NCBI GenBank assembly: GCA_951394405.1
Contig: OX596343.1
Coordinates: 992,001-1,056,000 of the forward strand
Direction: 5' to 3'
From: Coprinellus micaceus
Lineage: Eukaryota > Basidiomycota > Agaricomycetes > Agaricales > Psathyrellaceae
DNA: 64,000 nucleotides
The position numbers and the translations under genes were made by a program. The notes under the pieces are model-generated. The model made no database searches. It was not told the DNA's origin and was given only the letters and a program-made list of their open reading frames with translations. Each line of letters starts with the position of its first letter. The first letter of the stretch is position 1. Shown here in pieces: positions 22,242-33,331 of this stretch.

Positions 22242-23883
22242 AAGTCCTCCGAAAAATCCTCTCCTGTATAGGGGTCAAGGAAGTCGGAATTCGGGTCGTC
22301 AGCAGGGGTGTCGGAGTCAGAGTCAGGTAGGTCCGATACAATCTCATGGATGATGTGCGATGTCTGTCGCTTGGGATGGGGACACTTGGCGGCCTGGTGA
22401 CCTTGCTGATGGCAGTTGTAGCATCCTAGGCTGGCGAGGCGTTTAGCTTCGTCATTGAGGGGTTGTTTTGACTTTGAAGAGTCTTTGGGGATCGTAGATG
22501 GCGATCCACTTGTGTTTGTGGTGAGAGGTGAGCTTGTTGAAGTAGAAGGGTCTCGGGGGCGGCGCCAGTTGTTGTTATTGGGGGTGCCTTAGTTCGAGAA
22601 CTTATTGGGAGGCCTAGTTGGGTCGTACGAGATAGGGTCGTTTTGCGACTTGATCTTCCGCTGGATAGTAAGGTTGAGGTGGTAGTCGCGGTCTACAGCG
22701 ATCACAGCATCTCTGAAGGATTTGTACGTCTCGAGTTCCAGGAGGCCATATTTGAGGGCAATGCGTTCGCAAAGGCCATTAGGGAGGGCTTCACGAGCAA
22801 ATAGAAGTAAGCCGGCGTCGTTGATACCAGTGTTGGCGGCTTCGCTCTCAAAGGCGATGAAGAACTGTTCAGCAGGCCTGGTGCCGTCCATACGTAAGGT
22901 GTGAAGTGATTGAAGACCCTTAGCCTTTTTGTTATTGCCAGGAAATTTTGCTTCGAGTTTGGCGACAAACGCAGGCCAGAAGTCCCAAGAGATGGAACCG
23001 TCGAGGTAGGAAGGCATAATGGTTTGAACCCAGGTAGCCGCAACGCCCTTGCGCATTCGGGACAAGGTGTAACGAATGCGATCGTTGTGGTTGACCCAAT
23101 GTCTGGGATTGGAGCACCAGATTAGAGACAGTTGGGTGAGGAAAGGGTCGAGGCGATCCCCAGATCTGTCGAAGATCTCAGCGTCTTCGATTTTCGGACA
23201 TTTTGTCCTCGTTTTCGGGGGTGCGATGTTACGTTGGTCCGCGAGGGCGTGGCAGATAGTCATGTTTTCTTCCTCGAGGATGTTAAGCCGGTGTAGCATG
23301 TGGGAATAGTTGTCTCCACAAGTGGGATGTGGGAGGATGCTTTGCGGTAAAGGGGCTTCGAGAGCGGCAATACGACGAAGCAGCTGATCAAGAATGGCTG
23401 GGTCGTTCGCATTGGGGGTGCTTCCAGAAGATGCTACAGGTGGGCGTAGCGGGGCTAAACCAGATCCATGAGGAGGAAGCTGGTTGGGCGGTGCGGACTC
23501 AGGTAAGTTTTGGGCCGCATTAGGAGCACCATAGTGAGACCAGTTGCCATAGCCGAAAGACCAAGGTTGGGCTGGCGGGGCAGCAAGATGTTGCCAAGGG
23601 TCGCCATGGAGAGAGCGAGCAGGAGAGTATCCGTTCCAGATAGGGACACCAGAGTAGGTACCAGCAGGAGGCTGGTTCCAGTGCACAGGGTAGGGCACGT
23701 TTGGATACATACCAGGGGAGGGGCTCCAGCATAGGGACCGGAATTGGCCAGACGTGCATCCTCTGCAGTGGGAGGATGAAGGTGTATCGTCTGTGGAGTA
23801 GGAGGATGAATTCCTGCAGGGTTTCCGCCGTTAGCAGTGTACGCGGGGTTGAGGTGAGGAGTACCAGGCGCGGGACTCTCAAA
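22235..23883 (-). pseudogene. gag: gag, copy 2 (fuller, nonsense codon and N-terminal frame change)
   Basis: From an ATG at 23710 the frame encodes a Pro-rich N-terminal region (PAGTYSGVPIWNGYSPARS), a coiled-coil-like LNILEEEN segment, then the capsid region shared with copy 1. A TAA at 22589-22591 precedes the CCHC knuckle near 22380-22420. Upstream of 23710 a different frame remains open to about 23883 and also reads like gag (Pro/Asn/Gly-rich), so a one-base frame change or a short unrecognised intron probably lies near 23705. The true N-terminus is not identified. Confidence 0.7.
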
Positions 23884-24993
23884 CTTGACCTAAAAATATC
23901 CCAATGTGCACAGCGACGTCCCTATGTACTCCCAGCCCACAGCCCATGATCTCACCTGGTTTCGAGGTACACTTCGTCAGTATCATTTTGGTCAGCAACA
24001 ACCTGACCACCTCTTGCGAACATCAGATCTCCAGGGCTATGGGAGGATTATATGGGTGGTCTGTAATTCAACAGGTGAGTTTATGATTGAGTAGATCCCA
24101 AGGAAATACATATGGTCTTAGCTATATGTATTATGTGGCCTCATGCACAGTTAAACCTCTTCTTAAACAGTTGTCTGAGCAAAAATCTCCTCTTTTAGCT
24201 GTCTTTTGGATAGGGTCCAAAAATTCTTTCACTGGGTTGGGCACCCCCTCTCCCTCCCTACCCTCCAGTCTGCAATTTCTGGCCCCTTGGCCCCTTGGCC
24301 TACAACACAGACATACTAGATTTCAGATAGTGTTTGCCCATATTTATACCATGCAATAAGGAGAGAGTGATCACCAACATCACCCCTACCAGAGACATGA
24401 TTGTGATTGCTGATATTGCACACACCAGAGGAGAGACTACAATTGATGCTATTGGGCACCCCAGACTATTGTCAAGATTGAGCTGACTATTCTACACTGA
24501 GATAGAAACAAAATACTACACAAATTTGAATGCCAGCAGTCACATGTCAGAATGAAATGAATTTGAAAAAAAGCCTCCCCCCAAGGTTCTACAAAGAGCT
24601 GTAATGGCTTTCTGTGATTATAATGGTTGTTCTTCCCATGGTGAACGTGAGCATGACTACACACAGGTATTTGGGTGCTTGGCCCTTGGCCCAGCAGATG
24701 GGTGGCTTTCTAAGTCAGGATTATTTCTCTGTTAATTTGACAGACAATAGGTGTGAATTTGGAAATTTTGCTCAGAAGAGGGGCATTACAATTAGTAGAG
24801 GTGGTGTTGAGCAGGGGTTCCATGGGTCTGTAACAGAGCTATAGGGAGGAGGTTGGACAAGATAAATTGCAGAAAATCTGGCATACATCTGGTACAGCAG
24901 AAGGCATTGTCAAATAAGTCCAAATCCATGACACCTCAGCCTATCTACAACTGCCCTTGCAGACAGTCTCAATCCATCCCCCTTTGCACAAGC
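23884..24993. other. Gene-free, CpG-depleted stretch
   Basis: No supported gene. From about 24090 the sequence becomes AT-richer and almost lacks CpG: 24361-24660 contains only one. Retroelement copy 2 next to it is CpG-rich. No LTR, TIR or conserved frame was recognised. Confidence 0.5.
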
Positions 24994-26039
24994 TCAAAAT
25001 CCCTTCCCCAACAACCAAAACCTGCTCTTCCCCACCTTACTCTCAACCAAGATTTCACCCTTCACCTCAAACCCAAGCTTTGAATAGATGGTGACATTCT
25101 CCTGCTTCTGGGTTTCAAGCACCATAGGGGCACCAGTCTCTTTTGCCTACACAATTCATGCTTAATTAACCACAATTCTGGAAGGTCATATCGGAAAGTG
25201 TCCACTCACAAGGCCATCCACATATTTCATCAATGCACCTGCTATGCCCCTCCCCCGATACTCTGGGAGGACACCAAACAAGTGCAGGTCCCATGCATGA
25301 TCAACTATGCCTTCACCAAATACAGAGGCAGTAGTGCTAGTCAGGAGGGGGATGAACTAAAGGGGTTGATCAGCCACACAATCTCGGCAGGTCAAAAAAG
25401 GAGCAAGGAATACACACATATTCCATCCACCACTTCCTCGTCTCCTCATCTACAGCATCCATGAATGCATCCCACCCTGCCGCACGCTGTTCTGCAGTTG
25501 AGTTCAAGTCCTGGCCTGGTGCAAACCAGACCGCCACACCCACAATCTCCCCCTCCTCATCAGCTGTGCTCGATGGGAATGTTGCAATGTGAATTGTTCC
25601 TCCAATGTTTGCAGCTGCAACAGTTGCCCGGAGTTGGATGGGAGTGAGGGAGGTGTTGCCGCCAACGAGGATCGCACCAAAAGGATCGCCTAAGTGAGAG
25701 GGGGGCCAGAGTTAGTAGGCAATTTGTGTTCGAAGGTGTGAAGGGACTATGGAAGCAATAGGGGAGGGTATTGAAGATGGGGGGTAGAAAATCGAGATTG
25801 AAGTAATGAGCGCAAATGAGAACGGCAAACGTACCTGCAAACGCCTTCACCAGCACGTCCGTAACCTTCAATATCTGCTCCTCCGTAAGATTCTCGATCC
25901 GCTCCACCTGCACCTCCAACCTTTCCTTCTCCGTCATACCCCCCTGCGCCGTCTCCTTCGACTCGGATCCCAGCTCGGAAGGTGGAGCCACGCACCACGT
26001 CGGGTTCTTCTTCACAGCGTTGTGGGCGTAGTTGAGCAT
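24994..26039 (-). CDS. GNAT-family N-acetyltransferase (copy 1)
   Basis: Predicted acetyl-CoA-dependent N-acetyltransferase of 258 residues; substrate unknown. Exons on the minus strand: 26039-25835, 25689-25418, 25356-25210, 25146-24994, in consistent phase. The N-terminal part has a helical segment ending LVKAFAG. The core motif A reads HLFGVLPEYRGRGIAGAL, with the expected R-x-x-G-x-G/A acetyl-CoA pyrophosphate-binding pattern, and motif B follows in ENVTIYSKLGFEV. The ATG at 26037-26039 is the first in frame. A diverged paralogue lies at 32328-33331. This copy is transcribed away from the NACHT gene at 27811. Exons 3 and 4 lie in a CpG-poor tract, unlike exon 1. Confidence 0.8.
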
Positions 26040-27810
26040 CGCCAGCCTTATGTGGGTGTCAATGAAGTTAAGGGTATGTCAAGGCCGTGGTGGTTGAGGG
26101 CGGCCACCGGTGCGCAAGAACGTAGTGATCGGTAAGCGCCCAGGTCCGGGTTCTCGAGCGATGCAGGTTGCGGGGTGTTGATTGAACAGGAGAATGGGTA
26201 GCAGGGGTGATCCGATGTTGAGCAGGGTGAGGTGTGGTGGGCGTACGAGATCAAGAGGCGTTTGCTACGGGGTGCTATGACTGGATTCAGGCACGGTCAC
26301 AAGGCGGCTGGTCGGTACCGAGACCCACGCGGTGTCATGCCGAGGCACCATTTCGCCTCGACGGTAGATCCACGGGATGCGAAGGCAGGTGGACGACTGA
26401 CGACCGCCATTGAACCGGTTCACTTGGACTCCTCGCTCAGGGTCACGACTCTCCCCCCATATACGCATTCTCCAGCCCCCCAATCTTGTCGTGGACCGGC
26501 GCGTTTGGCGAGTTCGGGGCCATGAAGATGATGCCGAGGGCATGAGTTATGTCTACCCGGGACTCACCAAAGGTCTGTGAGGCATTCGTCAGCCTACATC
26601 CAGCCCCCTCCGCCTCGACTGGTTCGGCTCGCATACTCGCCAAGACTCCACCGACCAACGGCAATGGGTATTTTCACGCCGGCGCAGACGCCTCTTCAAC
26701 AGCATATCCCGAGTCAGGCTTTGCGAGGAAATTTCTGTCATCGTGAATGCTTTGGCCAAGGGATGGGCATCCCCTGACCACCAGCGGCGAGCCAACGAGT
26801 GGAAATGGAGGGTAGGAGGGAAAGGCTGGGTCGAGGTCGAGGTCATGATGAGGTGGTTGAGGTGCAAGCCACCGGCGGGGCGGCGTGTATAACGCGTCGT
26901 CTGTGGAGGTGACAAAGTTAGCCTGTGCGAAGCGTCCTGTGGAACGGGAGGGTTGTAGATATATTTAAAAATGGGTAAGAAGAGGGGATGGGAGGGAGGA
27001 AAAAGAATAAGGAGGATGAAGAACGAAGAACACACCTCAAGGGGCACCCTCCCCACCACCTCAGCCATTTGTTCCCCCTATACCTCCATCCAGCTTGCTT
27101 AGGTACCCTTTCGTTCAGTGGGGGATGCTCTGTGGGTACTGTCGAAACCTTTTCTTGTGCGGCTAGCCGCGGCATTCGTCGGGCGTCAAGGACGTCGAAG
27201 GCGAAGGTTCGGGCAATGGAAGGTCTTGTCATTGCGGGGAACCCTTTGGCCGCGTTCCAGGAGACCGGCGGAGGGCGATCCGGCCGTGTGGGTGTTGAGA
27301 GGCTTATGTGTCCGTTTTGCAGCGCAGGCCGCGGTGGCGTCTTCCTGAGCTAGGACGAGCGCAAGCGGATAAGAGCGAGTGGAAGAAGAGAACAGTGTTG
27401 GCAAAACGCGCTCGGCCAGTCGTGGAAAGGCTGGCTATTTATAGCAAGTCGGCCCCTATGCGTGGTCGCGGGTCCGCTGCTTCGCCAAAGCCTCCCCAGA
27501 GAGTCTCTTGCATAAGGCTTAAAATGAGAGGCCTCACTGGCAGAGGTGGACTCCATGCCGTAGAAGAAGAGACCTTTTGGTAAACTTCATATTTGAAAGA
27601 ACGGGGGGCGGGTGTAAGGCATAGCTGACCTTGAATAGAAGAGCTTTGGAGATATGCAATAGCGTCGCAGCTGCCGGACGCTTCTGCGAGGATATCGTCC
27701 TTGGCGCACGATCCTTTTGCAGGGGGACTGCGTGCGTTTAAGCGCCCGTTCACCGCGGAGTTAGAAGGCTTCAAACTCAGTCGCACTGCCTAACAGAGTG
27801 TGGCGATAGA
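26040..27810. other. Intergenic region between GNAT copy 1 and NACHT copy 1
   Basis: 1.77 kb between two divergent genes with no gene I can support. Several open stretches occur on both strands, but none has a start, splice pattern and composition that agree. TAAGCGCCC-type words occur at 26133 and 27736, the second about 75 bp before the NACHT start codon. Confidence 0.4.
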
Positions 27811-30014
27811 ATGCCGCGCTCTCCTTCAACTGCATCCACCATGGCCAGCACAACGTCGTACCTGCAGGGCGCCCACAACCTCCGAATCGACAACCTCTCC
27901 ATAACCCACTCTTCTCAGCACGCAGGGAGAAGCGTCCTGGAATGTGAGTACCTTCCGTGCGAGCTGGGGTTCACGGCGCCAACAGGCTTAACACACAGAT
28001 CTGCAAGATCACATAGCGAGCGGGGCGATCCACAACTCCGGCGAGCGCTGCAACGCACCGACATGCTGGCCCGAGACCCGAGCCGCCGTTCAAGGCGATA
28101 TCATGAGCTGGATCGGTCACGGCGAGCAGGATCCCGAGCCCATGATGCTTATGTGGCTCTCCGGACCTGCAGGGTCTGGCAAATCCGCTATCGCTGGTTC
28201 AGTCACTGAGGCGTGTCAGGAGAGGGATTTCCTTGCCGCCAGCTTCTTTTTCTCGTCGTTTTCACCGTCCCCAGAGCGTAGCTTGAAGAAGTACCTGGTG
28301 CCGACCCTGGCCTATCAGCTACTACAACATGATGCCCTCGAGGGAATGGAGGAACATGTGTCGAGGGCCATCCAGCGCGACCCAGTGATTTTCAAGAAGA
28401 GGCTAAAGGCTCAATTCGAGGCACTTATCCTGAAGCCGCTGCGGAAACTCCAACCCCAGCTCAGCCAATCAACACATCTGCCGAAGATCTTCGTCATTGA
28501 CGGAGTAGACGAGGTCAAGGCAGAGCAGATCGGAGGTGCCACCCCACACACAGACCCGCTCCGCGATGAGGACGACCATCTCGAAGTCCTGTCCTGTCTA
28601 CTCCACGCCTCGAAAGATCCAGCCTTCCCTTTCCGCATCCTCATCGTCAGTCGCCCTGAACGTGTTTTCACGGACTTCTTCTCCACTCGAGCCCACGACC
28701 GAAGCAAGCAACTCTTCCTCGACAAAAAGTACGACCCTGACTCCGACATCAGGTTGTACCTGACGGCTAAGTTTGCCGAGTTGCGACGTCGGTACAGGCT
28801 TCCCCCTTCCTGGCCGACCCAGGACGCCATCGAAGCCCTAGTCAGGGGGGCATCTGGCCAATTCATCTATGCCGCGACGGTCGTTCGCTTTATCGAAAGT
28901 GGACGTCTTCCCCCTCATTCATTGTTGGACCGTGTTCTCAACCTGAGATACGATGACTGTGGCCATAATCCCTTCGCCCCGTTGGACGCTCTCTACACCC
29001 ATGTTTTGATGTCAAGTCCCAATCCTCCCCTTGCCGTCCAATGGCTTGGTGTGATCAAGTTTTACTTGTACAGATCCCCAGGTCGCTTTGTTAGCCAACT
29101 CCTTTCAAACTTCGACGGGCAGGCGAGCTACCTGATGGAACACCTGGCATCGTTGGTCAGAATGCCACCACCAGACACTGAGGACACCCACCTCTACGAA
29201 ATCTACCACAAATCTGTCATCGACTTTCTGCAGTCAAAACGGTGCGGTGAAGAACTGTGGAATGGATTCTCGCGAGCCGATGTTCTGTTTCGTAGTCGTT
29301 ATTCCGGTGTTATCATCAGTGAGTCCTAATCCTCCTTCAACGGGCTGCGAGTATAAAGCCTCACATTCTTTTACAGACAAGGCACCTGTTGTCCCGCTCC
29401 CCAAGGCCGAACTACGAGTTTTTCTTTCTGAATTTTTGAGTGTAACCTGGGTTGCACCGCAAATTTGGCAGAAAGTACTTCACTGGGACATTGCTTGGTG
29501 GATAAGCACACTCAGCGATATGCTCCCCATATCTTCCCATCTGGTAGGTGTTGGCAATGTAATAGTTGTAACTTGGTTCCTCATGGTCCATAATGAACAA
29601 GTGAGCACTCTTCGCAATACCCTCCGTACTGTAGTTGAACATTTCTCTCTCTATTGTGTCTAGTGTCTCCAAACGCCTCAACAGACGTTCAGCGGGTGCC
29701 ATAACGACTGCATTCGATGGAGAAGCCGCATTTTCCAAGCATGTCGGACCCAGGGGTGGGGTGTCCCAGGTGTAGATCACCTGCTCAACGAGGCCAGTAT
29801 GCCTCCCACCAGCGACCCTAGAAGGATGTTTGAAAGATGTTTCCATATCCCCCCACAAACGCCCTGTGACACCGTCTCCAAGAACCGACCGGCTTCGTAC
29901 GAAGACCTGTATACGCAGGCTCTGGACCTATACCAGAATTCCCTTGAGGGCCAGAATTTGACCAGGAAGGGGTGTACGCCTGCATCTGTTGAGCCCTGCT
30001 CCGAGCAGGAGTAA
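27811..30014 (+). CDS. NACHT/STAND NTPase (NLR-like), copy 1
   Basis: Cytosolic signal-transducing ATPase of the fungal NLR type, 675 residues. Exons: 27811-27943, 27999-29318, 29377-29600, 29664-30014. Exon 1 encodes a short N-terminal motif region (SYLQGAHNLRIDNLSITHSS). Exon 2 has the conserved HNSGERCNAP lead-in, Walker A GPAGSGKSA (about residue 100), Walker B KIFVIDGVDE (about 209) and a winged-helix-like arm. There are no WD40, ankyrin or TPR repeats. Instead a C-terminal region ends with RSRIFQACRTQGWGVP, shared with copy 2. An in-frame ATG at 27841 is an alternative start. Fungal NLRs act in heterokaryon incompatibility and xenorecognition; for this gene that role is inferred. Confidence 0.8.
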
Positions 30015-30601
30015 CCGACGTAGCCAATACCTCTTTGTAAATCACATTTTCCTACCATCCGCCCATACGCACTGAAAGACACTCCTACCCGCAGTCGCAT
30101 GGCCGATCGACCCCGTCCTGTGCGTTCAAATACTCTCCGTGCGCTGATTTTTCTTCTCCATAAGAAGGGTTTTGCATGTCACGTACCTCTACGCCCATAT
30201 TGTTCTTGTGCCCCCTCTCAGGGACAGTGAAGCTCAGGTCGGGCTCGGGCGCTTATACGACCCATCAAGGTCAAATCTCGTCTGTTCCGATAGCCACCAA
30301 GCTGTTCATCTACTGTGGAACATAGAGCCACGCCATATCTTCAGAATAGGACCTCCTTTGCTACCGCTAAGCTACGCTCAAGCGCTCAAGCACAAAGCTT
30401 TCGTCGCTCCTTGTAGAAAAGGCTGCAGAAAGGGGCTCTCTTGCCATATCAGACGAATGTTCTCACAAGCTGGAACGGGCGACTGGCCTACACCTCGACA
30501 TCCCCACCACAACCGCAACCACATCTCGTCCCGCCGCAAATCCAGCACCCACGCGAACTACCCCACTTCCACGTATGATTAAACTCAACGGTGCACCTGC
30601 C
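30015..30601. other. Intergenic, promoter side of the EF-hand-like gene
   Basis: No gene recognised. The last ~100 bp are C/A-rich with few G, as in many basidiomycete promoter/5'UTR regions. Two candidate start codons for the next gene lie at 30575 and 30602. Confidence 0.4.
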
Positions 30602-31690
30602 ATGGCCGACGAAGTCTATTCCCAACTCCCAGCCCATACCCGGGAACGCATCGACGATGCCTTCCGCGCCCTCTTCGAGCAGAGTCGAGGACTAACTCAA
30701 GGCGGCGGCGGCTTCGTTCGAGATTTCGACCCCCACGATCCCCAAGCGCAGATCCCGCTCGACCTCGTACCCTCTGCCCTTGGGAGGCTCAACCTCCCCG
30801 ACGACGATGATGAGGTCTTCACCGTCTTCAGGAACGCGGCGTCAGGCTGGAAGGGCGGGTCGTATTCGGAGGACGTGAGCATGAGCGAAGGAGGAGGTGA
30901 AGGAGGGTATGAGCTGGGTGTCAGTCTGGAAGATTGGAGGAGCGTATGCGCGGTATTGTTGGAGGATGATGACGAGGGCGGAGGCGAAGGTGTGGACGTT
31001 GACATGGGGCCGGGCGGGGGAGGATTCGTTCGTGAAGATACCGGGGAAGGAGCGTCATATGGAGGCGGCGGTTTCGTGCGCGGGGACGACGACGATAACG
31101 ACGAAGACCCATATCGAGAGGAGGATGATAGTGGGGATGGCGAGGGAAGCGACGACGAATTCATGCCCGGGCCCCGAACGCGTCGAACCCGCGGTACAGC
31201 GCGTAATATCTCCCCCGACTCTACTGCGACACCTACAAAAAGCCGTGGCAAACCCAAAGCCAAGGATGCCGATGCAACGAAGCTCACGGCGATGCAGAAA
31301 CAAGCGGCGTTCGATACATTCGCGCTATTCTTCCCGGATGTGAAGGAGGAGGACCTGAAAGGGAAGCGGATTATGATCAAGGATGTGCAGAGGGTCGCAG
31401 GTTTGCTGAAGGAGAAGATCAAGGCCGAAGAGGTGCGTTGTTTTCCCCCTTCTCCCCCTTTGCGCCCAATACAACTGCCCTGCCATGACCCACTTACTAT
31501 ACTCCTAAACTCTCTCTTGGTTCCGTTCACCTTAACCCTCTTTCGTACTCAAGCGCTACGTTCGATAAAACCGCTCACTTTGGAACCCCCATAGCTCATC
31601 GACATGCTGGAGATGTTCTCCACCTCCCCCGACAAAACCATGTCGTATGACGACTTCGTTCGGATGCTCGCCGTTGCGCGACTGATCTAG
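30602..31690 (+). CDS. Centrin/EF-hand-like acidic protein
   Basis: Exons 30602-31432 and 31595-31690 give 308 residues (317 from the upstream ATG at 30575). The N-terminal region (LPDDDDEVFTVFRNAA...VSLEDWRSVCAVLL) and C-terminal region (QAAFDTFALFFPDV; TMSYDDFVRMLAVARLI) have the helix-loop-helix spacing of EF-hand/centrin-like proteins, but the loops lack a full set of calcium ligands. Between them is a long acidic Gly-rich stretch carrying GGGGFVR three times, each followed by acidic residues, then a basic RTRRTRG patch. Centrin-like folds in fungi serve spindle-pole and nucleotide-excision-repair partners; no specific role is claimed. The 162-nt intron is longer than its neighbours. Confidence 0.6.
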
Positions 31691-32327
31691 CACCCGCCCA
31701 CTACTCCCAACGCGTGCACCAGCTCCGCCCCGAACGCCCCACCGCCCCTTGGACTTGTCTCCCCCGCCCCTTCGACGTCTATCGCTGCCCCACCTCTGAT
31801 GCATCGGGTGGTGTCTTCCCATAACCTGAGGCAGTACCTGCCGACCCCGAGCCCTACGCCCTCCAAGCCCGTTTTCCAACCAGACACCTCATATCCCACA
31901 CTCCTCGAACGTCTATCCCCTCGACTCGGACCAACTCTCATCATGAAACCTGAAGCACGCGTCCCAGCGCCCAGAACCTACGTCAAATCCCATCGGAGCC
32001 AAGGCCCACACCCTTCTACCTCGACACCTCCAAATCGAGACTCATCCACTTCAGGCGCCTATTAGCGGGTGCCGTTGGCGTCATTGCCTCGCATCCCCGC
32101 CTTCCGCGTCATTCTTGATTGGCGCGTCGTCAGCTCCTTCAGCTCCTCGGCTATCGTAACACCCGCCCCCCACCGCCTCTCCGCCCGTCTCCAGCTCGTC
32201 GCTACGCCGGCATAGCGACCAGTGCACATATAAGCCCACCACGACCACCACTTCGCGCCCTCTCACACGCATCCTCCACCGAAGCCAACGCCAAGAATCC
32301 ACTACCAACAAGCACAAGTAACCGACG
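31691..32327. other. Intergenic, C-rich promoter side of GNAT copy 2
   Basis: No supported gene. Strongly C-rich on the plus strand, especially 31690-32300. It probably holds the terminator of the EF-hand-like gene and the promoter of the GNAT pseudogene. Confidence 0.4.
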
Positions 32328-33331
32328 ATGACCGGCTCCAAATCTCTGACCCTGACGCCCTCGACCCCCATGGTCAAGCCCCTCGCCAAGCGGCGCCCGA
32401 CGCGTGTGGATGACGACGAAGTCGAGGTGAAACGGATAGAGGGGGAATTGACCGACGAAGAGGTAGATAAGGTGACGGAGGTCCTCGTTGAGGCGTTCGC
32501 CGGTGAGTACGAATCTTTCCACCCCAACCAGAGCAAATGCTTACATGCACCCCAGACGATCCCTTCAGCCTCCACCTTGTCGGCGGTAACATGGACTTGA
32601 ACCCAACGCAGCTCCGATCGGTCGTCGGCGCCGCGAACGTCGGCGGGGTCATCTTCGTCGGGCTTGTCCCGCACTCACTGTCAAAGCAGGACGGTCGACC
32701 AAGTGAAGAGGCAGATGCGATGGGAGCGTCGAGGTACAAAGAGCCGAGGAGCCAGATCGAGGGCCGGATCGCGGGCGTGATGATCTTCCACGGGCCAGGA
32801 CAATCCCTAAACTCGTCCAAGGCACAACGGGAAGCAGGGTACAACCAGTTCCTCGAGGAAGTGGACGAGGAGACGAGAACGTGGTGGCTAGACTACGTGA
32901 GTACCTTTCAGAACAAACAGAAGCCTTTTGACTGATTTGACGCCTCAACCTAGTGGAACCCACTCCTATCGCACACATCCACGTCCGCTTTTGGCGAAGA
33001 TACAACCCTCCACGCATGGGACCTCCATCGAGCAAGATGATGCGGTTCGTCCAATCCTTGGTGAGTCTCCTCTCCTTTTATCGCCCCCTCCCTCGCAGGC
33101 CGAGGACAAATAGGGGTCGGACGGGTTCAAGAATGCGCATGCTAACACCTTTGTGAACAGGCGGACTCGGACGAAGCCCCGATAACTCTCCAGACACAGA
33201 ACGAGGTAAATGTAGGGATGTACGAGCGAAAAGGGTTTGAGGTAAAGGAGCGGATTGAAATGGAGAGTCGGCAGGGAAAGAGTCGTTTTTGGTTCCTGCT
33301 GAGGGAGCCGGAGAAGGAGTCGACGGAGTAG
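32328..33331 (+). pseudogene. GNAT-family acetyltransferase copy 2, motif A deleted and frameshifted
   Basis: Paralogue of the gene at 24994-26039 with matching exon order: about 32328-32502, 32556-32896, 32954-33060, 33161-33331. Exons 1, 2 and 4 align well (DDPFSLHLVGGN; RKGFEVKERIEMESRQGKSR). Exon 3 is 107 nt against 147 nt in copy 1. The missing 40 nt are those encoding the acetyl-CoA-binding motif (LFGVLPEYRGRGIA in copy 1), so the frame shifts and a TGA appears at 33038-33040. Splice sites are intact, so transcription is possible, but an active acetyltransferase is not expected. A product using another frame for exon 3 could still join exon 4. Confidence 0.7.

Larger units (their letters stand above)
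15999..23883 (-). mobile_element. Ty3/gypsy chromovirus, copy 2, inverted, defective
   Basis: Mirror image of copy 1 from 15999 to 23048, then about 835 bp more of gag that copy 1 lacks. It has the same domain order and the same nonsense codons, 32-bp and 26-bp tandem duplications and mariner-type insertion. No 5' LTR is recognisable beyond 23883: sequence there does not resemble the LTR start at 16176-16193. Two copies of an element that cannot encode working Pol, tail to tail and nearly identical, imply segmental inverted duplication or a misassembly rather than two independent insertions. Confidence 0.85.

Noticed and set aside
26265..27068. Several open frames between GNAT copy 1 and NACHT copy 1
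   Set aside because: They overlap on both strands without conserved motifs; typical of GC-rich non-coding sequence.
27439..27786. Possible minus-strand gene facing NACHT copy 1
   Set aside because: The long open frame lacks an ATG at its beginning, and no intron arrangement gives family similarity.
31691..32065. Plus-strand frame upstream of GNAT copy 2
   Set aside because: Pro/Ser/Thr-rich reading of C-rich promoter sequence with no family match.
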